Origin: Bacteroidota bacterium
Lineage (GTDB): Bacteria; Bacteroidota; Bacteroidia; M30B66
NCBI GenBank assembly: GCA_027483445.1
Contig: JAIXUS010000004.1
Location: 1-48,526 of the forward strand
Direction: 5' to 3'
DNA length: 48,526 nt
The position numbers and the translations under genes were made by a program. Below, one piece after another: positions 14,974-24,353 of this stretch. Numbering within the stretch: position 1 is the stretch's first letter; the number at the start of each line of letters is the position of its first letter. A model generated the notes under the pieces. That model made no database searches, was not told the DNA's origin, and saw nothing but the letters and a program-made list of their open reading frames with translations.

Positions 14974-17058
14974 ATGAGCGCTCTCGCCAAACTATTCCAA
15001 CCCGCCAGCGTCGCGGTGATTGGTGCCTCTGCCGATCCCAGCAAAACTGCCGGCCGACCAGTGGCGTATTTGCGCAAGCATGGCTACAAAGGACAGATCC
15101 TGCCGGTCAACCCCAAGGTCTCGCAAATCGACGGCCTGCCCTGTTATGCCGATGTGAAATCCTTGCCCTGTGTGCCTGATGTCGGCATCGTCTTGCTGGG
15201 CGCCGAGCGGGCCCACCTGGCCGTTCGGGAGCTGGCGGAAAAAGGCTGTGCGGCAGCAATCGTGCTGGCCAGTGGCTATACCGAAACCGGCGCGGAGGGC
15301 GATCGCCGTCAGCAGCAGCTGTTGCAGGCTGCGGGCGCCATGCGCCTGCTTGGTCCCAACACCATTGGTTTGGTCAATCTTACGGCCAGTATTGTGCTCT
15401 CGCCCTCGGGTGCGCTCGAGATGGACCATTTCCCGACCGGTGCCATCGGGGTAGTCTCGCAAAGTGGAGGCATCTTGGGTGCGCTGCTGTCTCGTGCGGC
15501 GGCGCGCGGTATCGGCCTGTCGGCCCTGGTCTCCACCAGCAACGAGGTGGATCTGGAGCTGTCCGACTTCATCTCGCATTTGGCAGACGACCCCGCCACG
15601 AAAGTCATTTCTCTGTACATCGAGACGGTGCGCCACCCACAAAAATTTCGGGCAGCCTGTCTGAAAGCGGCCGCGGCCGGAAAGCCGGTGGTGGCTTTCA
15701 AGGTCGGGCGCTCGGAAGCCGGTGCGCGCGCGGCGGTGTCCCACACCGGGGCGATGGCAGGCTCAGACCGCATGTACGACGCATTGTTCGATCAGACGGG
15801 CGTGATCCGGGCGCAATCTTTCTCAGACCTGCTCGACATTCCTGCCGCGCTCGTAACAGGCCGAAAACTGCGCGGTCAACGCGTGGCCATCCTGACGTCC
15901 ACTGGCGGTGCTGGTACGCTGGTGTCTGATAGCCTGGGTATGGCCAACTTTGCAACACCTGCTCCGAACAGTTCAACTGCAGACGCACTGCGTGCCTTAC
16001 AGACTGGCGATCACGCGGCACTGGACCGAAATCCTATTGATGTGACCTTGGCCGGTCTGCAACCCGAGCTGCTGAGAGGCGCAATCAAGGCCTTGCTGGC
16101 CAGCCCCAGTTACGATGCCCTGGTCGTGATCGCAGGCTCCTCTAGCCTGGCCATGCCCGAGCTGATGGCTGGGGCCATACAAGATTGTTTACCCCTGTCA
16201 GATAAACCGGTGTTGGCTTTTGTGAGTCCCCATGCACCCCATGTGGCCGCGGTACTCACACAGCGCGGTGTGCCCGCCTTTGCCTCGCCCGAGAGCTGTA
16301 CTGCCGCCTTGCAAGGCCTGTGGCGTGCCTCGCAATGGCACGTCCCGAAAAACCGAGAGCAGGCGGGCATGGCGGTTGTGCTTACCGACTTGCCCAGTGG
16401 TTCACTGAACGAGACACAGGCCAAGGCGTTGTTCACGCGTTTTGGTGTGCCCTGCACCCGTGAGCGCATCGTCTCCAATGCGTCAGAGGCCGAGACAGCG
16501 GCGCGCGAGCTGGGCGATCGCGTGGTGCTCAAGATCTTGTCTGCCGACATCACCCACAAAAGCGATGTGGGTGGCGTGGCGCTCAACATCACGCCTGAGC
16601 GAGTGGGCGAGCGCTTGCAAAAAATGCAACAGGAGGTGCTGGCCAAATCGGGGGTTTTATCTGCACAATTTTTGGTGCAAGAGATGGTCGGTGAGGGCGT
16701 CGAACTGATCCTCGGTCTGCGTCGCGATGTCCTGGGCACTGCGATCTTGTTGGGCATGGGCGGTGTGAGCGCAGAGCTGTTGCAGGACACCGTTTTGCGC
16801 CTCTTGCCCGAGCACGGTGGCCTGAGCCATGACGAAGCTTTGACCATGGCACGTTCGCTCAAAATCTGGCCCTTGCTCAACGGCTACCGTGGCCGACCCA
16901 AAGCCGATGTTGAGGCTTTGGCGCAGACCATCGTGGCTTTTTCGCAGATGGCCGCGCAGCTGGGAGAGCGTGTGCTCGAGGCCGAAATCAACCCAGTCTT
17001 TGTGCTGCCGCAAGGCCAAGGCGTCAGGGCCGCCGACGGGGTATTGGTTCTGGCTTGA
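14974..17058 (+). CDS. NDP-forming acyl-CoA synthetase (acetate-CoA ligase, ADP-forming type), one-piece
   Basis: A 694-residue protein. Residues about 1-130 are the CoA-binding Rossmann domain (ASVAVIGASADPSKTAGRP). Residues about 145-460 are succinyl-CoA synthetase-like domains, including GVVSQSGG and the conserved His in AAVSHTGAMAGSD near residue 257. Residues about 470-694 are the ATP-grasp domain (VVLKILSADITHKSDVGGV, then AEINPVFVL). It joins acid, CoA and ATP to make acyl-CoA with ADP and phosphate, and is reversible. GAGG lies upstream of the ATG, nine bases after the hydratase stop. It probably activates the acid taken up by the neighbouring Bug systems. Confidence 0.9.
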   Translation: MSALAKLFQPASVAVIGASADPSKTAGRPVAYLRKHGYKGQILPVNPKVSQIDGLPCYADVKSLPCVPDVGIVLLGAERAHLAVRELAEKGCAAAIVLASGYTETGAEGDRRQQQLLQAAGAMRLLGPNTIGLVNLTASIVLSPSGALEMDHFPTGAIGVVSQSGGILGALLSRAAARGIGLSALVSTSNEVDLELSDFISHLADDPATKVISLYIETVRHPQKFRAACLKAAAAGKPVVAFKVGRSEAGARAAVSHTGAMAGSDRMYDALFDQTGVIRAQSFSDLLDIPAALVTGRKLRGQRVAILTSTGGAGTLVSDSLGMANFATPAPNSSTADALRALQTGDHAALDRNPIDVTLAGLQPELLRGAIKALLASPSYDALVVIAGSSSLAMPELMAGAIQDCLPLSDKPVLAFVSPHAPHVAAVLTQRGVPAFASPESCTAALQGLWRASQWHVPKNREQAGMAVVLTDLPSGSLNETQAKALFTRFGVPCTRERIVSNASEAETAARELGDRVVLKILSADITHKSDVGGVALNITPERVGERLQKMQQEVLAKSGVLSAQFLVQEMVGEGVELILGLRRDVLGTAILLGMGGVSAELLQDTVLRLLPEHGGLSHDEALTMARSLKIWPLLNGYRGRPKADVEALAQTIVAFSQMAAQLGERVLEAEINPVFVLPQGQGVRAADGVLVLA

Positions 17059-17198
17059 GCACAAACCACAGGCCTGCCCGAACTGTCTTAGAAGCTCATG
17101 CCATGGGCACACCGGCTAGGGCGCTGTAGATTTGGACAAAACCCGTTCTGTTGCTGAAGAACAATGGATGGCGTCAATTCAAACCATAAGGAGACAGC

Positions 17199-18236
17199 AT
17201 GTTTTTCGATAACAAAAATTCAACACCTCAGGACCGCTACAAAAGCCAGAATAGCCAAAAGCCATCCAGATTTTTTGGGGCCGTTTTCGCGTTAGCTTTC
17301 AGTGCTGCAATATCGTCGGTGCACGCGCAATCAGCTGTTTGGCCAAGTAAACCCGTTACTTTGGTGGTTGGTACGCCTGCTGGGGGTGCAATTGATGCTT
17401 ATGCCCGAACATTAGGTGATCAGTTGGCCAGACACACTGGAGGAACTTTCTTGGTTGAGAATCGTGCTGGTGCTGGTGGAAACCTCAGCGCCGAGCATGT
17501 CCTCAGGTCACCGGCTGATGGTCACACCATATGGGTGACTACGCATGCGATGTACACGATTAATCCTTCTGCTTATCAAGCTCTGCGCTGGAAGCAGTCT
17601 GATTTCAAACCCATTGCCAAAGGGGTAGAAAGTCCCCTTCTTTTGGTCGTACATCCATCGGTACCTGCTCGCACACTATCCGAACTTGCTAGCTGGTTGT
17701 TAGCCAATCCAGCCAAGGCTGCGTATGCCTCATTTAGCCCGGGAACTCCCTCGCATTTTTTGGGATTTCAGCTCAATGAGCGTCTTAAACTCAATATGGT
17801 TCACATTCCCTACAAGGGTTCCGCACCTCAACTCAACGACCTGATGGGAGGACAGGTGTTATTGGGTTTTACTCAAATGCAGGGTGCTATGCAACAGGTA
17901 CAGGCAGGAAAACTCCATGCCATAGCAATAACAAGTGCGGAACGCTCCCGTCATCTACCTCAGGTGCCAACGCTAGCCGAGTTGGGCTACCGTGACCTTA
18001 GTTTGAATGTTTGGTTTGGCCTGGCAGCTCCAGCAGCCACGCCTGCAGCAGTGATTGATGTTGTTACAGCAGCGGTTATGAAAGCGCAAACCGAAACAGA
18101 ATTCCGCACTAAGCTACAAGCCCAAGGATTTGATGTGCCCCGTGAATCAGGTGCCGCTTTTGAAGCCACAATTGCTTCAGACACCGCTCGCTGGGCTCGG
18201 GTTGTGCAGGCCACTGGATTCAAAGCAAACGATTAA
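17199..18236 (+). CDS. Bug-family periplasmic solute receptor
   Basis: A 345-residue TctC/Bug receptor with a long N-terminal tail before the signal peptide core (FGAVFALAFSAAISS, ending VHAQ). Motifs are VTLVVGTPAGGAIDAYAR, FLVENRAGAGGNLS, DGHTIWVTTHAMYT and MVHIPYKGSAPQLNDLMGG. AAGGAG nine bases upstream fixes the ATG. Its base composition is visibly more AT-rich than the genes before it, so it may have a different origin. It lies 140 bp after the acyl-CoA synthetase gene and ends before a terminator-like hairpin. Confidence 0.92.
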   Translation: MFFDNKNSTPQDRYKSQNSQKPSRFFGAVFALAFSAAISSVHAQSAVWPSKPVTLVVGTPAGGAIDAYARTLGDQLARHTGGTFLVENRAGAGGNLSAEHVLRSPADGHTIWVTTHAMYTINPSAYQALRWKQSDFKPIAKGVESPLLLVVHPSVPARTLSELASWLLANPAKAAYASFSPGTPSHFLGFQLNERLKLNMVHIPYKGSAPQLNDLMGGQVLLGFTQMQGAMQQVQAGKLHAIAITSAERSRHLPQVPTLAELGYRDLSLNVWFGLAAPAATPAAVIDVVTAAVMKAQTETEFRTKLQAQGFDVPRESGAAFEATIASDTARWARVVQATGFKAND

Positions 18237-18638
18237 TTTCATCGTTCAATTAAATCGGGTAAGTCTATGGTCAATCGAAGTCTTTCCCAATCTATCTTTC
18301 CTGATCACTGAAAGTCACTTTTTCTTACCCAAACTGCAAAAGCCAGTTTAGATTGGGCAAGTCAAACCCACTTTAGTAACTGGGTAGTTTTTTTGCATGT
18401 GCATGACATCCGACTTTGGGAGCCAGCATTACATTTGAGGAATTGCGTGTGTGTTGGCTTCGTCGCGCAAATTCTCGGTCATCGAGGTCAGATCATGTTG
18501 CTTCGCCGGTATGGTCACCTGGTCCACATTTCACTCTTGGAGGCGCAATAAGTGCGGTCGGAAACTGTCAGTGCATCAACTGTGTGGCTCAGTCCAACAT
18601 AGTCATTTGACATTTACACCTGGAGTAAAAATAAATTT
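18237..18638. other. 402-bp intergenic region, no gene found
   Basis: Downstream of the Bug gene and at the 3' end of the leftward LysR gene. It holds a hairpin (CCCAA/TTGGG with AAACTG/CAGTTT, 18328-18357) and a terminator candidate at 18367-18396. Short open frames after 18400 are not recognisable. It may be a decayed gene remnant. Confidence 0.4.
18367..18396 (+). terminator. Possible rho-independent terminator after the Bug gene
   Basis: ACCCA and TGGGT pair around a short loop and are followed by AG and seven T bases. The stem is short (five pairs plus two after a mismatch), so strength is uncertain. Confidence 0.4.
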
Positions 18639-19547
18639 TTACTTTAACCCATTGGCAATATGTTTCAGTGTTTGACGAATCCACTGGATGGCGGGGTCAT
18701 GCGCCTGATATCGATGCCACTGAACAGCAGTCACAACTTCCTCAACTTCAAAAGGAACAGGAACGACGCGCACTGGCCATTTATGAGCCAAAATTTTCGC
18801 CAGTTGTGTCTGAATCAGTCCCAATCTCTCAGTGCCGACCACACAAGGGGCGACCATGAAAAAACTCGGCACATGCACTTCTAACCTGCGCTTGAGCCCT
18901 AAGCGATCCACCGCCACCTGGTCAAGGGTGGGAACACGACCACTGCCCAACACGACCCCAACGTGTCCAGCACTCAAATACTCAGCGAGAGAAATTTTTG
19001 AGCCAATTGACGGGTTTTCTTTGCAAAGAATGCATGACCAACTGTCTCTAAAAATGATTTCACTGTTGATTGGATCTCCGATCCCAGATGCCAAAGACAC
19101 AACCAAATCTACGTCCCCTTGTTCCAGTTCGCGATTCAAATAGCCACTGATGGACCGAATTTCGAAGGAAAGCCCCGGAGCCTCCTTGCTTGCGCGTTGC
19201 AGCAAGCTCACCAACAGCACTTGCTGGACGTAATCGGACGCCACCAGGGTGATGCGGCGCTGAATATCCGCAGGATCTCTTCCAGGGCGTCGGTGCGTTA
19301 GGGCCTGTGCTTGAACCAAAAGGTCTCGGACAGGGTGGACCAAGGTTTCAGCAAAAGGCGTTGGTGCCATTCCCGAGCCCTGTTGAACCAGTATCGGATC
19401 GCCGAAGAACTGACGTAACTTGCCCAGTGAAGCGCTCACAGCCGGTTGCGTCAGGTGCACATGGGCCGCCGCCTTACTGACACTGCGGTAGGTGAGCAAA
19501 GCATCCAGGACGACCAATTGGTTGAGGTCAAGTTTATTGACGCGCAT
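18639..19547 (-). CDS. LysR-family transcriptional regulator, NodD/NahR-like
   Basis: A 302-residue LysR regulator starting MRVNKLDLNQLVVLDALL, with helix-turn-helix SVSKAAAHVHLTQPAVSASLGKLR. The start is like the regulator at 4164-5111, in the NodD/NahR subgroup. The effector domain follows (ITLVASDYVQQVLLVSLLQ). It is divergent from the AraC gene at 19688 across a 140-bp region. The target is uncertain: the AraC gene, the ABC/molybdenum hydroxylase operon, or both. Confidence 0.9.
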   Translation of the reverse strand: MRVNKLDLNQLVVLDALLTYRSVSKAAAHVHLTQPAVSASLGKLRQFFGDPILVQQGSGMAPTPFAETLVHPVRDLLVQAQALTHRRPGRDPADIQRRITLVASDYVQQVLLVSLLQRASKEAPGLSFEIRSISGYLNRELEQGDVDLVVSLASGIGDPINSEIIFRDSWSCILCKENPSIGSKISLAEYLSAGHVGVVLGSGRVPTLDQVAVDRLGLKRRLEVHVPSFFMVAPCVVGTERLGLIQTQLAKILAHKWPVRVVPVPFEVEEVVTAVQWHRYQAHDPAIQWIRQTLKHIANGLK

Positions 19548-19591
19548 GAGATAGAGTAATCAAAGTCCCATGATCATAAACATTATTTATA

Positions 19592-19627
19592 AGACCTATC
19601 AATTGAAATCACTTCCATTTGAGGTCT
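19592..19627. promoter_or_regulatory. Inverted repeat in the LysR/AraC divergent promoter
   Basis: AGACCT (19592-19597) and AGGTCT (19622-19627) face each other across 24 bases in the 140-bp gap between the two regulator genes. This is a weak operator candidate. Confidence 0.3.
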
Positions 19628-19687
19628 AAGAATGCGACATTGACGATCATCAAACCACACTCATCAGTCCGTTGACAGGAGATAACC

Positions 19688-20698
19688 ATGTCTTTCGAAC
19701 TAGAGCTCAGTTCACAGCGTCTGCATCACTTTTCGACGGAGGAATCTCCCGATGCCATGCGCTCCGAAGTCTTTCGCAATCACATGGCCAGCATGTTCGC
19801 AGTAGGTCTGAAAGTGAATTCAGGATCTTCGCAACCTTTTTCGGCACGGATGCAAGGCTTCTGTGGACGCAATCTTCGAATCGCCTCTCTTCACCTTTCC
19901 GCACACTCCACCGTATCAGAACCAATTTCGCACAGCACAGATGCTCGAATGCTGGTCTCGCTTCATCGTGCTGGCCAGGCTGTGATTGCGCAGGATGGCA
20001 GAGAGAGTCGTATCGAGCCGGGCGATCTGTTCATCATTGATCCCACTCGACCCTTCTATATAGAGACAGGTGAGATTCACACGCACTCTGTCTATGTAAG
20101 TGCTCGGGTGCTGCGCCAGCATGTTCCGGAGGTGGACCAGATCACGGCAAGGGCCATCACATGCCGAAGCGGTCCTGCCCAGCTCTTCAAGCAAACGGTT
20201 GAGAGCGTCTTTCAGCTAACGCCCCTGCTGGACAACAACTCGGCCGACCATATCGCAGAGGCATTGTTGCACTTGCTCACGCCTGCCCTTAGATCTGGTT
20301 TGAATGATCAAACGCGCCTAGCAACAAGACTCGAATCTCACCATCGGCAGCGCATCATCCGTTTCGTCCGCGAAAACCTCAGTGACAGTTCTTTGGATGC
20401 ACTGACAGTGGCGAAGGCGGTGAATCTGTCGCCCCGCCATGTTTATCAAATATTTGACGAAGGCGGAAAGCCTCTCATGAAATGGGTCTGGGCTGAACGG
20501 TTGGCGCGCTGCAAGCGCGATCTGGCCCAGTCAACCTTACAAACACGATCGATCAGCGAAATCGCATACGCTTGGGGCTTCAATAACATGTCCCATTTCA
20601 GCCGTGCTTTCAAAGCTGAATTTGGGATCACCCCAAGAGAGTGGAGACGAAACGCCAATGGCAATATCGCTTTCGACTCTCCGGTGACGATCAACTAG
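19688..20698 (+). CDS. AraC-family transcriptional regulator
   Basis: A 336-residue AraC/XylS regulator. The N-terminal part is an AraC-binding-like sensor (SRIEPGDLFIIDPTRPF). The C-terminal 100 residues hold the double helix-turn-helix: LDALTVAKAVNLSPRHVYQIF and ISEIAYAWGFNNMSHFSRAFKAEFGITPREWR. AGGAG precedes the ATG. Related proteins activate aromatic catabolic operons. It runs toward and overlaps by eight bases the 3' end of the leftward ABC permease gene. It is the nearest regulator to the 12-gene operon and a candidate activator of it (inference). Confidence 0.9.
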   Translation: MSFELELSSQRLHHFSTEESPDAMRSEVFRNHMASMFAVGLKVNSGSSQPFSARMQGFCGRNLRIASLHLSAHSTVSEPISHSTDARMLVSLHRAGQAVIAQDGRESRIEPGDLFIIDPTRPFYIETGEIHTHSVYVSARVLRQHVPEVDQITARAITCRSGPAQLFKQTVESVFQLTPLLDNNSADHIAEALLHLLTPALRSGLNDQTRLATRLESHHRQRIIRFVRENLSDSSLDALTVAKAVNLSPRHVYQIFDEGGKPLMKWVWAERLARCKRDLAQSTLQTRSISEIAYAWGFNNMSHFSRAFKAEFGITPREWRRNANGNIAFDSPVTIN

Positions 20699-21464
20699 TC
20701 TGTTTCCATCTCAGGACTCGATCTTCTGCCTGCTGTAGCAGCGCGGATGCAACAAAACCCACCAAGCCAAGCAAGATCACTCCCGAATAGAGCTCAGGTG
20801 TCTTGAACGAACGCTGGGCCATGAGAATGTTTTGTCCAACCCCTGGCAAAGAAGCCTGCATCTCCGTTACAACAGCAAGAATCAGCGCCACCGCCAGACC
20901 GACGCGGGCTCCCGCCAAAATGCCCGGAAGTGCGCTCGGGAGCGATATCTTCCAAAAGCGTGCAATGGGACCCATGCACAGCACAGCGCCCACCTCACGC
21001 AGTCGCGGGTCAACTGATGAGAATCCCTGAACACTGGCCAACAGGACCGGCCAGATCGAGCCGAAAGTGATGACCGAAATGGCCATGAGCGGGGAAAGAC
21101 CAAATGCAAGGATGGCCACTGGAATGATGGCCGACGCAGGCAGCGGCCGAAGGAACTCTAGCGTGGGCTGGAGCAACTCAGACAGTAAGCGGGAACTGGC
21201 AACCAGCGCTCCAACTCCAATGCCAACAACAGAAGCGACAAACCATCCCCAAAACATGCGCCCTACGGTTGCGAACAAGGGCTCCCAAACACGCCCGTCA
21301 TGAATCTGACTCCATAGGGCCTCTAGCGTGCGACCCGGTGCTGGAAAGAACAACGGCGAAATGATCTTTTGTGAAGCCATCAATTGCCAAAGCCCTAGCA
21401 AGGCAAACGCGAAAAGTACAGCCAAAAGACGGTCGCCTATGCGGCTATGCGACGAAGGCATCAT
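20691..21464 (-). CDS. ABC transporter permease (SsuC/TauC type), second subunit
   Basis: A 257-residue membrane protein with about six transmembrane segments. The first is LLAVLFAFALLGLWQLMA. The permease coupling region reads VGAVLCMGPIARFWKISLPSALPGILAGAR (EAA-like loop). It pairs with the preceding permease to form the channel of a nitrate/sulfonate/taurine-type importer. Its ATG overlaps the upstream stop as ATGA. It is the last gene of the operon beginning at 31534. Confidence 0.9.
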   Translation of the reverse strand: MMPSSHSRIGDRLLAVLFAFALLGLWQLMASQKIISPLFFPAPGRTLEALWSQIHDGRVWEPLFATVGRMFWGWFVASVVGIGVGALVASSRLLSELLQPTLEFLRPLPASAIIPVAILAFGLSPLMAISVITFGSIWPVLLASVQGFSSVDPRLREVGAVLCMGPIARFWKISLPSALPGILAGARVGLAVALILAVVTEMQASLPGVGQNILMAQRSFKTPELYSGVILLGLVGFVASALLQQAEDRVLRWKQTS

Positions 21465-22225
21465 GCTGAAACTCCTTCCAAGCTGAAGCGGGCGACAGGC
21501 AAGCGCATCAGCAAGCGGTACGTGAGGGTATTGAGACCCCAGCCGAGTAAGCCCACCCACACCAAATTGGCGTACATCAAATCAAACTGCAAGGCTTGTT
21601 GAGCCGCCATCATGGCGTGGCCAAGACCGCGCGGGTTAAGCACAATTTCAACCGTAACAGCCACGATCAGTGAAATACCAAGTGCCAGCCGCAAACCAAC
21701 CAAGATTCCACCAATCGCACCGGGCAGAACAATTTTGAACGTTCGTTCCAGCACGGAAAAATCCAGCAGACGTGCAACTTCCAGCCACGTTGGCTCAAGC
21801 CCCTTCACGCTGGAAGCCGTGATTAGCAAGATGGGCCACAGACAAGCAAAGCTGACCACGCTCGCTTCCATGAGGACTCCGAAACCGAAAAGCATGAGCG
21901 ATAACGGGATCAGTGCAACAGATGGAATAGGACGCAAGGCATCGATGGTGGGTCCGACGACACGGTTGACGCGAGGCAGCAGCCCCAAAATGATGCCACT
22001 GGGTATACCAATGGCACAAGCAAACAGAAAGCCCAAGATCGCAGCCTCCAGGGTTTCCCTGGAGGCGTTCAAGATGGAGCCACCCGCCAATCCTGAGGCA
22101 AGTGCCGATGCCACCGCCACAGGATGCGACAAAGATTCGAGTCTTTCTCCTGGAATCCACCAAATCAACTCCCAGGTGATGAGCAGCAGCATGGGAATCA
22201 GGGCACCGAGCCACCGTTTATTCAT
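21461..22225 (-). CDS. ABC transporter permease (SsuC/TauC type), first subunit
   Basis: A 254-residue inner-membrane permease. The N terminus is MNKRWLGALIPMLLLITWEL. The EAA-type cytoplasmic loop reads EVARLLDFSVLERTFKIVLP followed by GAIGGILVGLRLALG. Two different permease genes, rather than one, suggest a heterodimeric channel. It starts one base after the ATPase stop codon. Confidence 0.9.
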   Translation of the reverse strand: MNKRWLGALIPMLLLITWELIWWIPGERLESLSHPVAVASALASGLAGGSILNASRETLEAAILGFLFACAIGIPSGIILGLLPRVNRVVGPTIDALRPIPSVALIPLSLMLFGFGVLMEASVVSFACLWPILLITASSVKGLEPTWLEVARLLDFSVLERTFKIVLPGAIGGILVGLRLALGISLIVAVTVEIVLNPRGLGHAMMAAQQALQFDLMYANLVWVGLLGWGLNTLTYRLLMRLPVARFSLEGVSA

Positions 22226-22226
22226 G

Positions 22227-23048
22227 TTAATGCCCTTCGAGCAAACCGTGAAGGCGGTGACGCAGTTGAAGGAAGAGCGGGTCTTCTCGGGTTTCTAGCT
22301 GGTTTCGTGGGCGTGGAATAGTGACTTCAACCTCTTCAAGAATTCTTCCCGGGTTGGCGCCTAACACGATCACCCGATCGCCCAGGTATATTGCTTCTTC
22401 TAGGTCATGCGTGATGAAGATCACAGTGGTACCGGCACTTGCAGCCAAGCGGGTTACCTCGTCTTGGAGGTGTTGACGTGTGATGGCATCCAATGCACCA
22501 AAGGGCTCATCCATCAGCAGCAGGCGCGGACGTTGTGCCAGACAACGTGCTATTTGCACCCGCTGCTGCATCCCTCCAGATAACTGGTTCGGAAATTTTT
22601 CAGCCGCCTCAGTCAAGCCAGTGGTGGCCAGCAACGCATCGATCTTCTTTTGGCGCATTTGTTTGGGTATGCCGACTGCCTCTAGCGACAGAGCAATGTT
22701 CTGCGAGACGGTTCGCCACGGCAACAATGCACGCCCATAGTCTTGAAAAACGATGGCCCGTTCCAGGGATGGGCTGGCAATCACCTTCCCACCATCCAAC
22801 ACCAATCCGCTGGTAGGCTGAGTCAAACCTGCCAGCAGTCTGAGCAAGGTGGTTTTCCCACAGCCGCTGGGTCCTACGATGCACATGAACTCCCCAGGCT
22901 GCACCCGGAAATTCATGTTATCGATGACCACTTTTCCTGAAAAGGCCATGGTCACCTGGTCCAGTCGGATTTCAGCGCCAGAAGGTGCCGGGCGATCAGG
23001 ATCAGACTCAAAATGGGCGGGGGGTGAGGTTCGCATATCTGGACGCAT
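22227..23048 (-). CDS. ABC transporter ATP-binding protein (SsuB/TauB type)
   Basis: A 273-residue ATPase. Walker A is GPSGCGKTTLLRLLAG, the signature is LSGGMQQRVQIARCLAQ, Walker B is LLLMDEPFGALD, and the switch His is in FITHDLEEAIYLGDR. It powers import through the two permeases encoded downstream. The ATG at 23048 overlaps the stop codon of the FAD-subunit gene by one base (TGATG). Confidence 0.92.
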   Translation of the reverse strand: MRPDMRTSPPAHFESDPDRPAPSGAEIRLDQVTMAFSGKVVIDNMNFRVQPGEFMCIVGPSGCGKTTLLRLLAGLTQPTSGLVLDGGKVIASPSLERAIVFQDYGRALLPWRTVSQNIALSLEAVGIPKQMRQKKIDALLATTGLTEAAEKFPNQLSGGMQQRVQIARCLAQRPRLLLMDEPFGALDAITRQHLQDEVTRLAASAGTTVIFITHDLEEAIYLGDRVIVLGANPGRILEEVEVTIPRPRNQLETREDPLFLQLRHRLHGLLEGH

Positions 23049-23851
23049 CAAGCTCGATGAATCGCAGAGGTGATAGCACGCCGCGCAAAGACAGATATCA
23101 AATGCGCTCGGTACTCAGCGGATGCATGCATATCATTGTTTAAATCACCGAACAGAGGATGTAATCCTTCGATGCTCGATGGCTGGAACGACTGGACCAA
23201 GGCCTGCTCCATCTCGGGAACACGAAAAACGCAGGGACCTGCACCCGTCACGGCAACTCGCACTCCGTGTTGAAGTTCGGCAACGAACACACCCACCACG
23301 GCGTACCTTGAAGCGGGATTGCGGAATTTGGCATAGGCTGCACGGCGTGCTTGTGGAAATCGCACGGCGACAATCAATTCGCTGGGCTCTAAAGCAGTCA
23401 TGAACATGCCTTGGAAAAAATCTGTCGCAGCGATTTCCCGGCGGTCGGTGACGATGGTCGCCTCCAGCGCCAATGCCGCTGCTGGCCAGTCAGCAGCCGG
23501 GTCACTGTTGGCCAGCGAGCCCCCAAGGGTCCCTCTGTGCCTAACCATGCGATCGCCTATGCCCTTGGCCAAGTCGGACAACCAAGGTGCGGTCTGCTGA
23601 ACCTCGTGCGATTGCGCGATCGTGGAATGGCTGACCATGGCACCTAAGGAGATACCGGCGGGGTCAACGTTCATCTCCTTCAGGCTTGCAACGCGTCCCA
23701 AATCGATGAGTGCATCGGGTTGAGCAAGGCGCATCTTCATGGACGCCAAAAGCGTCTGCCCCCCTGCCAGGTAGCGGGGTGCGTCGTAACTTTCGAACTT
23801 TTTCACCGCGTGCTTTTGATCGGTGGCTCGTTCATACTCAAACGCGTACAT
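23048..23851 (-). CDS. Molybdenum hydroxylase FAD-binding subunit (CoxM type)
   Basis: A 267-residue FAD subunit of the xanthine dehydrogenase/CO dehydrogenase family. FAD-binding motifs are YLAGGQTLLASMK and TLGGSLANSDPAADW. It takes electrons from the 2Fe-2S subunit and passes them to an acceptor. The gene starts one base after the stop of the 2Fe-2S gene and overlaps the ATPase gene start. The large subunit gene is two genes upstream, separated by the binding protein and a dehydrogenase gene, which is an unusual layout for a CoxMSL set. Confidence 0.9.
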   Translation of the reverse strand: MYAFEYERATDQKHAVKKFESYDAPRYLAGGQTLLASMKMRLAQPDALIDLGRVASLKEMNVDPAGISLGAMVSHSTIAQSHEVQQTAPWLSDLAKGIGDRMVRHRGTLGGSLANSDPAADWPAAALALEATIVTDRREIAATDFFQGMFMTALEPSELIVAVRFPQARRAAYAKFRNPASRYAVVGVFVAELQHGVRVAVTGAGPCVFRVPEMEQALVQSFQPSSIEGLHPLFGDLNNDMHASAEYRAHLISVFARRAITSAIHRA

Positions 23852-23852
23852 T

Positions 23853-24329
23853 TCAGACCCCTTTTGCAGCCATTCGGTCGGCACAGACGCGAATCGCCTC
23901 AACGATATTGACGTACCCTGTGCAGCGGCAGAGATTGCCTTCCAGCGCCTCTCGGATGGTCGCGGTATCTGGCCTGGGATGGGTACGAAGCAAATCCACA
24001 CCGCTCATGACCATCCCAGGTGTGCAGAAACCACATTGCAGCGCATGGCATTCGCTGAAGGCCTGCTGCATTGGATGCAGCTGACCATCTGCGCCTGCCA
24101 GTCCTTCAATGGTCACCACATCACTGCCGTCGGCTTGAACAGCCAGGACCTGGCATGATTTCACAGCCACGCCATCCAGGTGCACGGTACAAGCGCCGCA
24201 TTGCGCTGTGTCGCACCCACGGTGGGTTCCGGTGAGGCGCAAGTTGTCGCGCAAAAGGTCTGACAACAAAGCCCGGGACTCGACCTCACAGTCGCGTTGA
24301 ACTTGATTGACCTTGATATGAACTCGCAT
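23853..24329 (-). CDS. Molybdenum hydroxylase 2Fe-2S subunit (CoxS type)
   Basis: A 158-residue iron-sulfur subunit. The plant-type 2Fe-2S cluster is GCDTAQCGACTVHLDG. The C-terminal cluster ligands are CHALQCGFCTPGM and NLCRCTGY. It carries electrons between the molybdenum and FAD subunits. AGAAGG lies before the ATG at 24329. Confidence 0.93.
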   Translation of the reverse strand: MRVHIKVNQVQRDCEVESRALLSDLLRDNLRLTGTHRGCDTAQCGACTVHLDGVAVKSCQVLAVQADGSDVVTIEGLAGADGQLHPMQQAFSECHALQCGFCTPGMVMSGVDLLRTHPRPDTATIREALEGNLCRCTGYVNIVEAIRVCADRMAAKGV

Positions 24330-24353
24330 GGTGACCTTCTCCAATGCTGCCAA

